From positions 1 to 38,521 of the forward strand of contig WFRP01000193.1 in NCBI GenBank assembly GCA_015486505.1: 38,521 nt of DNA. Direction: 5' to 3'. The DNA is from Pseudomonadota bacterium. GTDB taxonomy: Bacteria > Desulfobacterota > Anaeroferrophillalia > Anaeroferrophillales > Tharpellaceae. Positions 9,680 through 17,763 of this stretch are shown piece after piece. Within the stretch, counting starts at the first letter, position 1. Each line of letters starts with the position of its first letter. The notes below the pieces were generated by a model. It was not told the DNA's origin, ran no database searches, and worked only from the letters and a program-made list of their open reading frames with translations. The translations under genes and the position numbers were made by a program.

Positions 9680-9848
9680 TGTTTCCCAGTCTCCTTGGCA
9701 GAAAGTCTGTATAATGTGAGAGTGATCCGCAGTCGTTTTTGGTCTGCGGCTCTCAGGTTAGATGACAATATGGCTGTTTATGTTAAAGCATTAAAAATGC
9801 TATTATTTTAATATTCTTGATATTGTATACATCGGGATAAAGAAATAA

Positions 9849-9872
9849 GGCAGGCACCGGTTGGTGCCTGCC
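9849..9872 (-). terminator. Terminator downstream of atpE
   Basis: Perfect 10-bp stem GGCAGGCACC-GGTT-GGTGCCTGCC; T-rich on the minus-strand 3' side. Confidence 0.75.
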
Positions 9873-9929
9873 GACTATACTTAACTGAACTTTTCAGGGT
9901 CTGTTAAAAAAACAGACAAACATTTCAAA

Positions 9930-10259
9930 CTAAATCTTGAGAACGAGCATCAGAGCGATAACCAGAGCGTAAATAACCAGAGACTCGATCATCGCCAGAC
10001 CGATAATCATCGGGGTTGTGATCTTGTTGGCGGCACTGGGGTTACGGCCAATACTTCCAAGCGCGGAGAAGATACCCATTCCCTGGCCCAAAGCACCACC
10101 GAATGCGGCAATACCGATAGCGATAGCCGCTGCATAAGCATAAGCCATTCCGCTGCCGTTACTGCCGCTTGCTGCAGTTGCAGCCGCTTCATTTGCCATG
10201 GCGGCAGTACCTACACACAGGGTTGCGATCGTGACTACGACCTGAACTAATCTTTTCAT
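9930..10259 (-). CDS. atpE: ATP synthase F0 subunit c with N-terminal signal-like presequence
   Basis: 109 aa; [27 protein letters not shown]...[20 protein letters not shown]. Confidence 0.95.
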   Translation of the reverse strand: MKRLVQVVVTIATLCVGTAAMANEAAATAASGSNGSGMAYAYAAAIAIGIAAFGGALGQGMGIFSALGSIGRNPSAANKITTPMIIGLAMIESLVIYALVIALMLVLKI

Positions 10260-10330
10260 TTTGTCACCTCCTTACAGTTTATGGTTGTATGTTGATCCCG
10301 GCAGCCAGCGGCCGCCGGAAGTAAAATATA

Positions 10331-11038
10331 TTAATGATCGTGCGAAAGCGCCCCTTCAAAATAGGCCAGGGTGAGCAGGGTAAAAACAAAGGTCTGGACA
10401 ATGGCTACGAACAGTCCCAGAAATGCGATCGGTACCGGCACCAGGATCGGGCAGAGCATGACAAAAATTGCCGCGACGAGATGGTCACCCATGATGTTAC
10501 CGAAAAGACGCAGAGAAAGCGACATCGGCCGGGCCAGATGACCGATGATTTCAATCGGAATCATTAAAGGGGAGAGCCAGAGAAACGGCCCGACAAATTG
10601 TTTAAGATATTTGGGACCGTGTTCCTGCCAGCCGTAATAATGGGTCATAAAAAAGACCGTCAGCGCGCAGGCGGCGGTGGTGTTGATATTGTCGGTCGGC
10701 GGGGTAAAACCCGGGATCAGGCCGGAGAGGTTAGAAAAGAGGATAAAGAAAATAATGCCGCCGATTATACAGAGGAACTTCCGCGAAACCTCGGCTCCAA
10801 GACTGTCGCTGATTAATTTGAGGATACCCTCAACCATAGTCTCCAGAAGATTCTGCAACGTAAAGCGGCCCTCAGGAATAATCAGCTCCTCAGGGTCGCA
10901 GCTGCGAATTTTGCGGGTGCCCAGCAGAACCAGGATAACAACAAACAGGGAGACCAGAATGGCATTGGCAATGTGTACCGGGATCGTATTCAGGCCGGGG
11001 ATCAATCCGACCCAGGTGATAGTAGGTGCGTGATGCAT
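10331..11038 (-). CDS. atpB: ATP synthase F0 subunit a
   Basis: 235 aa; LSLSLRLFGNIMGDHLV, PIEIIGHLARP. Confidence 0.95.
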   Translation of the reverse strand: MHHAPTITWVGLIPGLNTIPVHIANAILVSLFVVILVLLGTRKIRSCDPEELIIPEGRFTLQNLLETMVEGILKLISDSLGAEVSRKFLCIIGGIIFFILFSNLSGLIPGFTPPTDNINTTAACALTVFFMTHYYGWQEHGPKYLKQFVGPFLWLSPLMIPIEIIGHLARPMSLSLRLFGNIMGDHLVAAIFVMLCPILVPVPIAFLGLFVAIVQTFVFTLLTLAYFEGALSHDH

Positions 11039-11078
11039 AATCTTTCCTCAAAGTAACTGATTATTAGGGATATACCGG

Positions 11079-11489
11079 TTAATCCTCAGGTTTTGCTTTA
11101 GCCTGAGGCTTGCTGAAAACCAAAAATGTTACTGTTTCTAAAGCAATGCTGCCGAACAGGGCCGAAAATCCAACCAAAAAACCCAACGGTCGGCATATGT
11201 GAGACAGAATCACCGCGATGGTAATTGTGGTCAGGCCAAGCGTCAGCAGCAGCAATATCACGCCGATTTTAGCGCCGGCTTTAGCCGCAGTTCCCAGGTT
11301 GCCGGTATTCACGAAAGTCCGGCTGATCAGGAGGCTTAATGCCGAAAAATAGGCGAACGCGAGAATCCCGCCGATTGCCACTCCGGCGACATCGACCTGT
11401 TTGATATCGACCAGCCCGGCACTCAGGCTCAGCCCGGCCGTAATGACAAGCATAAAAAGACTGATTCGCCGTAATCTTTGATCTTTCAT
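11079..11489 (-). CDS. atpI: ATP synthase subunit I-like protein
   Basis: 136-aa four-TM protein between atpB and the AtpZ-like gene. Confidence 0.65.
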   Translation of the reverse strand: MKDQRLRRISLFMLVITAGLSLSAGLVDIKQVDVAGVAIGGILAFAYFSALSLLISRTFVNTGNLGTAAKAGAKIGVILLLLTLGLTTITIAVILSHICRPLGFLVGFSALFGSIALETVTFLVFSKPQAKAKPED

Positions 11490-11501
11490 TTTAACCGGCG
11501 A

Positions 11502-11798
11502 CTATCGGTTCCCGGCATTATCATTTTCCTGCTCTTTTTCAAGCTCTTTTAACGCCAGGTAAACCCGCTTGAAACCGGCCGCTATCCCGCAGAGTAGTAA
11601 AAAAATCGTCAGCCACGGCGACGTGCCGAACCGGCGGTCAAGAAAGTAGCCGCTGAAGACTCCGATAGCCACGGAAAAACCGAGCTCAAGGCCGACCGTA
11701 CCGTAGCGGCTTACCTGGCTGAAAGCTTTTTTGAATTTTGCTTCCTGCGGTTTGCTGCCGGCGGTCGGCGGGTTTTCTGGAGTCAGCTTTCTGGGCAC
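11502..11798 (-). CDS. atpZ: AtpZ/AtpI family protein
   Basis: 98 aa; GTVGLELGFSVAIGVFSGYFLDRRFGTSPWLTIFLLLCGIAAGFKRVY is typical of AtpZ. Confidence 0.8.
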   Translation of the reverse strand: MPRKLTPENPPTAGSKPQEAKFKKAFSQVSRYGTVGLELGFSVAIGVFSGYFLDRRFGTSPWLTIFLLLCGIAAGFKRVYLALKELEKEQENDNAGNR

Positions 11799-11810
11799 CG
11801 TAAACTCTTT

Positions 11811-11884
11811 TAAGTGCTCTTATCTGAACATTTTCTGACTACTGAATCTTGTTTTTCGGGCAGAAAATATCCTGCTTAAAGCAC
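11811..11884 (-). repeat. Diverged half-unit (palindromic arm) of repeat family A
   Basis: Reverse complement ggtgctttaagcaggatattttctg..caagattcagtagtcagaaaatgttcagataagagcactta matches the left module of the other copies. Confidence 0.7.
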
Positions 11885-11929
11885 CGATTGAAAAAGGTCG
11901 CGCCCCTTTAGCATAGGCGTAGTGTGAAG

Positions 11930-13219
11930 TCAAGATGAAATTGTTTTAAGTGCGAGCCGGACTGCTTCGAGGGTTCTGCCGAGATCATCCTGGCTATGCG
12001 CTGCTGAAATAAACCCGGCTTCAAATTGTGAAGGCGCCAGATAAATGCCCTGGTTTAACATAGCGCTAAAGTATTGCGCAAAATGCTTACAGTCGGAAGA
12101 TTGCGCCTGGCTGTAATTAGTTACCGGGGTCGAAGTAAAGTAGGTACATAACATAGAGCCGACCCGGTTGCAGACGTGGGGGATATTAAATTCCGAAAAA
12201 AGCGCGTTGATCCCGTCACCGAGCCAGGCGGATTTTTTTTCAAGTTCCGGATAGGGGTTCTCCTCCTTCAAGGTTCGTAGAGTAACAACGCCGGCGGCCA
12301 TGGCCAGCGGGTTTCCGGAAAGGGTCCCGGCCTGGTAGACCGCCCCCAAAGGCGCCAGATGCTCCATAATCTCCCGCTTGCCGCCAAAAGCGCCAACCGG
12401 CAGGCCGCCGCCGACAATCTTGCCGAGGCAGGTCAGGTCGGGGCTGATATTGTAAAGGGTCTGAGCGCCGCCGAAAGCGACTCTGAAACCGGTCATGACT
12501 TCATCGAAAATCAGGACAATCCCGTGTTTTGTGCAGCGATCACGCAGGCCCTGGAGAAAATCCGGCTGCGGCGGGATGGTGCCCATATTGCCGGCTACCG
12601 GTTCGACAATTATCGCCGCTATTTCGTCAGCGCAATCTTGAAGCAGGCTGTCGATGGAGCCTAAATCATTATAAATCGCCGAAAGGGTGTTGCGGGTAAA
12701 TTCTTCCGGGACTCCGGCGCTGTCGGGTACGCCGAGAGTGGTGGCCCCCGAACCGGCTTCAACCAGTAAATAATCGACATGGCCGTGGTAGCAGCCGGCA
12801 AATTTTACAATCTTTTTTCGCCCGGTATAGCCGCGGGCGAGGCGGATGGCGCTCATGGTCGCTTCGGTGCCGGAATTAACCATCCGCACCATCTCAATGC
12901 TGGGCAGTGCCGCGCAGATCTCTTCCGCCATTTCAATCTCAAGAATGGTCGGGGCGCCGAAACTGGCACCGCGGGCGACCCGGTCGCGGATTGCTTCGAC
13001 GACCGCCGGATGGGCGTGGCCGAGAATCATCGGCCCCCAGGAACCGACATAATCAATATATTCGTTACCGTCGACATCGTAGACTTTACTGCCGCGGCCG
13101 CGGATGATAAACGGCGGCTCAAGATTTACAGATTTATAGGCTCGAACCGGGCTGTTGACGCCGCCGGGTATGACTTTCCGGGCCCGGTGGAAAAGTTTTT
13201 CAGAAGTTGTCCGCTTCAT
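11930..13219 (-). CDS. hemL: Glutamate-1-semialdehyde 2,1-aminomutase
   Basis: 429 aa; [51 protein letters not shown]. Confidence 0.96.
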   Translation of the reverse strand: MKRTTSEKLFHRARKVIPGGVNSPVRAYKSVNLEPPFIIRGRGSKVYDVDGNEYIDYVGSWGPMILGHAHPAVVEAIRDRVARGASFGAPTILEIEMAEEICAALPSIEMVRMVNSGTEATMSAIRLARGYTGRKKIVKFAGCYHGHVDYLLVEAGSGATTLGVPDSAGVPEEFTRNTLSAIYNDLGSIDSLLQDCADEIAAIIVEPVAGNMGTIPPQPDFLQGLRDRCTKHGIVLIFDEVMTGFRVAFGGAQTLYNISPDLTCLGKIVGGGLPVGAFGGKREIMEHLAPLGAVYQAGTLSGNPLAMAAGVVTLRTLKEENPYPELEKKSAWLGDGINALFSEFNIPHVCNRVGSMLCTYFTSTPVTNYSQAQSSDCKHFAQYFSAMLNQGIYLAPSQFEAGFISAAHSQDDLGRTLEAVRLALKTISS

Positions 13220-13372
13220 TATTATTTCCTCTATAATATGCGATAGGTAAAGGTGGTTTGGACCGGGTTGATTTATTCGCGGGCGCTATACCGCAGGAGT
13301 TGGATGTTGTCAATAAATTTTGCCGGAGTTACACTTTATATAGCTCCCGGCGGGTTGAGATGTCGCCAGGCA

Positions 13373-13656
13373 TTAGTACCTTACAGGTTATTTTCTGCAC
13401 CAAAAAACAAGATTTAATAATCAGAAAATGTTCTGATAAGAGTACTTATTTGCGGGCCGGAAACTTTCTTTTGGGTTGCGGGATTTGTTCCCGCATTAGT
13501 ACCTTACAGGTTATTTTCTTGTTTTTTTCGACAGCTTTTTTCAACTGTAAAAACAAGAAAATGTTCTGATAAGAGTACTTATTTGCGACCAGCGGATTGC
13601 CCCTGGGTGCGGGCCGAAAAGCCCTGTTTGGGTTGCGGGATATGTTCCCGCATTAG
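13373..13656 (+). repeat. Tandem dimer of palindromic repeat family A (units 13373-13495 and 13496-13656)
   Basis: Same units as at 7498-7783, with the two loop variants in the opposite order. Confidence 0.9.
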
Positions 13657-14264
13657 ATCGTTATTTCGGTAGCTTCGGTAGCTTCGTGGTTTTTGTTTTC
13701 CGGTACCGGCGTGGGGGCGGTGGAATCTTCCTGCGGGTTTTTGCCGGGTTTCAGGATTTCAGTTTTGAGTTGGAGAAATTCATCTTTACTGAGAAGCCCG
13801 CGGTCATAAAGTTCCGACAGGCGTAAAAGATCGTTACGCGGGGCGGCAGTCGGAGAAAGTTCGGGCAGGGCCCGGAGTTCCCGAACCGGGTTCTCCAGCA
13901 TCAGTTGATCATTTTCTTTCGGGCCCTTGATGGAAATCGAGGCGAGGCCGCCGAGCAGGCTTATTTCAATGTTCTGTCCCGGAAATGACGGGTTTTGCAG
14001 AGTGTTCAGGATCTGTTTGCCGTTTTGTTTGATCAGGCGGTAGAAAAACACGCCGGAGCCGATTATAAGTAAAACTCCGGCGCCCAGAATATATTCTATG
14101 TATTCAGAGATTCCCTGAATAAAAACGACCGCCGTTGCCAGGAATATGACCAGCAAAAGATGGATTACCAGAACCAGGTAGCCTGCCATAATCCCGCTGA
14201 AGAGCGGTTTTTTTTTGTTTTCTGACATTTTTTTGTTTTCGGACATTGTGTTGTTTTCGGACAT
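13653..14264 (-). CDS. Membrane protein with C-terminal SHOCT-like domain
   Basis: Two TM segments, then LLRLSELYDRGLLSKDEFLQLKTEIL. ORF opens at a TTG (14309); three in-frame ATGs in a MSEN(K/N)(K/T) repeat make 14264 the first ATG. Confidence 0.7.
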   Translation of the reverse strand: MSENNTMSENKKMSENKKKPLFSGIMAGYLVLVIHLLLVIFLATAVVFIQGISEYIEYILGAGVLLIIGSGVFFYRLIKQNGKQILNTLQNPSFPGQNIEISLLGGLASISIKGPKENDQLMLENPVRELRALPELSPTAAPRNDLLRLSELYDRGLLSKDEFLQLKTEILKPGKNPQEDSTAPTPVPENKNHEATEATEITI

Positions 14265-14528
14265 TGTGCCCCCGGATAGTTCTGCAGTAATGTTTGGTGA
14301 TTTTTGCAAACAAAGGGGCTGTTTATACAGGCTTTTTTTTATTTAAGCAATGAAATAGTTCCCGGAAAATCTTGTTGGGGCTGTGGTGCGGCCGACAAAA
14401 ACCAACACTTCTTTCCCGTACTCACGGCTACCCCGGGTGGATTCATAAAAAAAATCGCGTCGCGCTGACATTTGTATGCGAACTTACAAAAATTGTCGAT
14501 TGTATTTTGGAAAAGAAAGTTTTTTTCC

Positions 14529-14557
14529 TTGACATCGATAAGTGGTCTCGGTATATA
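14529..14557 (+). promoter_or_regulatory. Candidate sigma70 promoter of the nuo operon
   Basis: TTGACA (14529-14534), 17-bp spacer, TATATA (14552-14557). Confidence 0.7.
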
Positions 14558-14673
14558 GGCCGCGCTTTAATAAAAAGGTTCACATAGTCATTATTGTCGA
14601 CTAATACATTAATGTTAAGTGAATGTGGATTTTGAGTGTCCTGTAGGCCTGTTGCAGATTTGGGGTGAAAATA

Positions 14674-15030
14674 ATGTTGCGTGATTATGTGCCGGTTCTG
14701 GTGATGTTGCTGGTAGGGTTGGGTTTCGGTGTGGTGGCAGTGATTCTGTCGAGTGTTCTCGGTCCGAATCGAAAGTCACGGGTCAAAAAAGAGACCTATG
14801 AATGCGGTATGACGACGATTGGCGCCTCCTATGTGCAGACGCCGATTAAATACTATGTGGTCGCGTTGCTTTTTCTCGTATTTGATCTTGAATGTGTTTT
14901 TCTTTATCCCTGGGCGGTACACTATAAGAGCTTAGGGTTTTTCGGTTTTGTCGAGATGGTCCTCTTTATGGTGGTCCTTTTCGTCTGTTATGTCTATGTC
15001 TGGAAAAAGGGAGCCTTGGAATGGGAATAG
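14674..15030 (+). CDS. nuoA: NADH-quinone oxidoreductase subunit A
   Basis: [45 protein letters not shown]. Confidence 0.96.
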   Translation: MLRDYVPVLVMLLVGLGFGVVAVILSSVLGPNRKSRVKKETYECGMTTIGASYVQTPIKYYVVALLFLVFDLECVFLYPWAVHYKSLGFFGFVEMVLFMVVLFVCYVYVWKKGALEWE

Positions 15031-15551
15031 AGAGTGCATTAAAGGGCGACGGATTCCTGGTCACCAACCTTGAGGGTTTAGTTAACTGGGGACGTAAGAA
15101 TTCGATCTGGCCCTGTACCTTCGGTCTGGCCTGATGCGCTTTGGAGATGATGGCTACCAGTTTGGCTAGCTACGATATCGCCCGCTTCGGTTCCGAAGTT
15201 TTTCGACCGTCGCCGCGCCAGTCCGATCTGATGATCGTGGCTGGGACCCTGACCAAGAAGATGTCGGTTATGGTCAAGCGCATTTACGAACAGATGGCCG
15301 AGCCGCGCTGGGTGATTGCCATGGGGGCCTGCGCTTCCTGCGGCGGTGTTTTTCAGAGCTATTCAGTGGTTCAGGGGGTTGATCAGGTGATTCCGGTTGA
15401 TGTCTATGTGCCCGGTTGTCCGCCCCGTCCTGAAGCTCTTCTGGCCAGCGTTATGAAACTGCAGGACAAGATTACGCGGGATAAATTCTGTGATCGTCCG
15501 GACTATGAAGAGCCTTCAAGCCGGAAATCCGAGATTGTCAGTTTGTGTTAG
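15021..15551 (+). CDS. nuoB: NADH-quinone oxidoreductase subunit B, candidate selenoprotein (UGA/Sec38 in place of the first N2 cysteine)
   Basis: ATG 15021 overlaps the nuoA end. [40 protein letters not shown](15132-15134)[19 protein letters not shown]...MGACASCGG...VPGCPPRP is NuoB in a single frame on both sides of the TGA. The ORF track only shows 15141-15551. Confidence 0.85.
15151..15172 (+). promoter_or_regulatory. Candidate bacterial SECIS hairpin of nuoB
   Basis: GCTA-CC-AGTTT-GG-(C bulge)-TAGC (15153-15170) plus weak outer pairs, starting about 17 nt after the TGA; loop contains GU. Confidence 0.4.
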
Positions 15552-15584
15552 TTCAAGAAAGAATAATTTAGAGAGTAGACCGCC

Positions 15585-16082
15585 ATGGATAACGCAAAGG
15601 TTCTGGAGCAGCTTAAAGGTAAGTTTGCTGACGCGATCATCGAGGATATTGAATTTCGCGGCGACTTGACTGTTGTTGTCAGCTTCGAAAAGCTGCATGA
15701 GATTATGCTCTACCTGCATGATGATAAATCCCTGCATTATGATCTTTTGTCGGATGTTGTCGGGATCGATAAACTGCCGTGTGAGCCGCGTTTTGAGATT
15801 GTTTACGTTCTTAACTCCATGGCTGATTATCGGCGTCTGCTGGTCAAGGTCAATGTTGATATTGACGTGGCCGTACCGACAGTAACCGACATCTGGAAGT
15901 CGGCGGACTGGCCCGAACGTGAAGTATATGACCTGCTGGGCATTGAATTTGCCGGTCATCCGGATCTGCGGCGGATTTTGATGTGGGACGACTTTGACGG
16001 CCATCCTCTGCGCAAAGACTTCCCCCTGCGCGGAAAAGATTTTGATGAAAAATGGGATCCTTCAACAATCCGGGTTCTTTAA
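15585..16082 (+). CDS. nuoC: NADH-quinone oxidoreductase subunit C
   Basis: 165 aa; [48 protein letters not shown]. Confidence 0.96.
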   Translation: MDNAKVLEQLKGKFADAIIEDIEFRGDLTVVVSFEKLHEIMLYLHDDKSLHYDLLSDVVGIDKLPCEPRFEIVYVLNSMADYRRLLVKVNVDIDVAVPTVTDIWKSADWPEREVYDLLGIEFAGHPDLRRILMWDDFDGHPLRKDFPLRGKDFDEKWDPSTIRVL

Positions 16083-16226
16083 GATTGATGCCCTCGTAAA
16101 AACTCCGGAGAAAAATTTTCAACCACTACATATAGTGATTGTAGGTATTAAAAAACACAACATATTGTGTCTGAAATTCTTGTGAAATACTTTTTACGGG
16201 TCCATCAAGATTAACGATCAAAACAT

Positions 16227-16362
16227 TTAGTACCTTACAGGTTATTTTCTTGTTTTAAAACAAGAAAATGTTCTGAAAAGAGCACTTATTTGCGACCAGC
16301 GGATTGCCCCTGGGTGCGGGCCGCAAGGCTCCGTTTGGGTGCGGGGTCTGTTCCCGCATTAG
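16227..16362 (+). repeat. Single unit of palindromic repeat family A between nuoC and nuoD
   Basis: TTAGTACCTTACAGGTTATTTTCTTGTTTTAAAACAAGAAAATGTTCTGAAAAGAGCACTTATTTGCG...GTTCCCGCATTAG. Confidence 0.9.
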
Positions 16363-16487
16363 CATTGCAACTGCTTGAGCGTAAGCGAGTTTTGCAATGC
16401 GGGCGCAGCGAGCGTAAGGAAAAACAGAAACCTTAACGCCTGGCGGAGAAAAACCGCGCCCGACCCCGGATTCGGCTTAATAGTTAC
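16359..16487 (-). mobile_element. Partial inverted copy of MITE-like family B, abutting the family A unit
   Basis: Contains 'gcgggcgcagcgagcgtaaggaaaaacagaaaccttaacgcctggcggagaaaaaccgcgcccgaccccggattcggcttaatagttac', reverse complement of the left part of 31465-31703. Confidence 0.85.
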
Positions 16488-16528
16488 AACATTTATAACT
16501 TAAATTAATACCATAGAGGTTGGCAGCG

Positions 16529-17701
16529 ATGGCAGACGGTAAAATATTGACCATCAACATGGGTCCGCATCACCCGGCGACGCACGGGGTTCTGCGGCTG
16601 GTTCTGGAGCTTGACGGCGAGACCATCGTCAAGGTCACGCCCCATATTGGTCATCTGCACCGGGGCATCGAAAAGTTGGCGGAGAATATGAATTACCAGC
16701 AGGTAATTCCGCTGACCGACCGTTTTGACTATACTGCCGCTTCACTCAATAACCTGGGTTACTGTACTGCGGTTGAGAAGCTTCTCGGTATCGAAGTGCC
16801 GAAGCGGGCCCAGTATATTCGGGTGATAATGTCGGAGTTGGCCCGAATAATGGGGCATCATCTCTGGATCGGCAGTCATGCCCTCGATATCGGGGCGATG
16901 ACGGTGGTTTTCTACGCTTTCCGGGATCGGGAAATGATCATGAACATGGTCGAAGAGGTTTCCGGCTACCGGTTGACGCCTTCGTACATGCGGGTCGGGG
17001 GCCTGGCTCGTGATATAACCCCGGAATTTATTAAATGCCTGCGCGAATTTATCAAATGGTTTCCGACCGCGGTTGCCGGTTACAACACCCTTTTGACCGA
17101 TAATATCATCTGGCGTAAGAGAACCATGGATATCGGCGTAATCAGCGCTGAAGAAGCTGTCAATTATGGTTTGACCGGGCCCTCACTGCGGGGTTCCGGG
17201 GTGCCCTATGATCTTCGTAAAGTTAAGCCTTACAGCAGTTATGACGACTTTGATTTCAAGGTGCCGGTTGGCGCAAAAGGCGATGTTTATGATCGTTACC
17301 TGGTGCGGATGGAAGAGTTTATCCAGTCGCTCAATATTATCGAACAGGCTTTGGAAAATCTGCCCGAAGGGCCGGTTAATGTCGATAACCCGCTGATTTT
17401 CAATCCGCAGATCGATGACGTTCAGAAAGATATCAGCGCTTTAATCCGGCGCTTCAAGATTCAGTGTCAGGGGCCGGTAATTCCTGAAGGTGAAATTTAC
17501 CATGCGGTTGAAGGCTCCAAAGGTGAGCTTGGTTTCTATCTGGTGGGCGACGGGAGCGAAAGTCCCTATCGGATGAAGGTGCGCTCCCCCTGTTTTATCC
17601 TGGTCAGCGCTTTGGAAAAACTGATGCTCGGCCATATGATTGCTGATGCGATTGCGATTATCGGCAGCATTGATATTGTCCTGGGTGAGATTGACCGTTA
17701 G
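16529..17701 (+). CDS. nuoD: NADH-quinone oxidoreductase subunit D
   Basis: NMGPHHPATHGVLRLVLELDGETIVKVTPHIGHLHRGIEKLAE; C-terminal DIVLGEIDR. Confidence 0.96.
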   Translation: MADGKILTINMGPHHPATHGVLRLVLELDGETIVKVTPHIGHLHRGIEKLAENMNYQQVIPLTDRFDYTAASLNNLGYCTAVEKLLGIEVPKRAQYIRVIMSELARIMGHHLWIGSHALDIGAMTVVFYAFRDREMIMNMVEEVSGYRLTPSYMRVGGLARDITPEFIKCLREFIKWFPTAVAGYNTLLTDNIIWRKRTMDIGVISAEEAVNYGLTGPSLRGSGVPYDLRKVKPYSSYDDFDFKVPVGAKGDVYDRYLVRMEEFIQSLNIIEQALENLPEGPVNVDNPLIFNPQIDDVQKDISALIRRFKIQCQGPVIPEGEIYHAVEGSKGELGFYLVGDGSESPYRMKVRSPCFILVSALEKLMLGHMIADAIAIIGSIDIVLGEIDR

Positions 17702-17763
17702 TTTTTTAAGTATAAGTAAAAATTTTTTGAGTAAGTTGCGTAACAGTTAATGGGAGTCGGTTG

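Noticed and set aside
13258-13569. 103-aa plus-strand ORF
   Set aside because: Mostly translated family A repeat sequence (ISTLQVIF twice).
7498-13656. CRISPR array
   Set aside because: Repeats occur as isolated units or dimers of about 130-160 bp, with no regular spacers and no cas genes.
15132-15134. TGA reassigned to Trp or another amino acid genome-wide
   Set aside because: TGA terminates several normal genes here (uvrC, rfbD-like, nuoF-like), and Trp is encoded by TGG throughout.
15141-15551. nuoB starting at TTG 15141
   Set aside because: This would remove the conserved N-terminus and two N2 ligands; the upstream sequence from ATG 15021 is clear NuoB in the same frame and overlaps nuoA as usual.
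16093-16190. Small hairpins after nuoC (e.g. acacaacatattgtgt) as a regulatory RNA
   Set aside because: Short AT-rich stems without a T-run or recognisable motif; not enough support.
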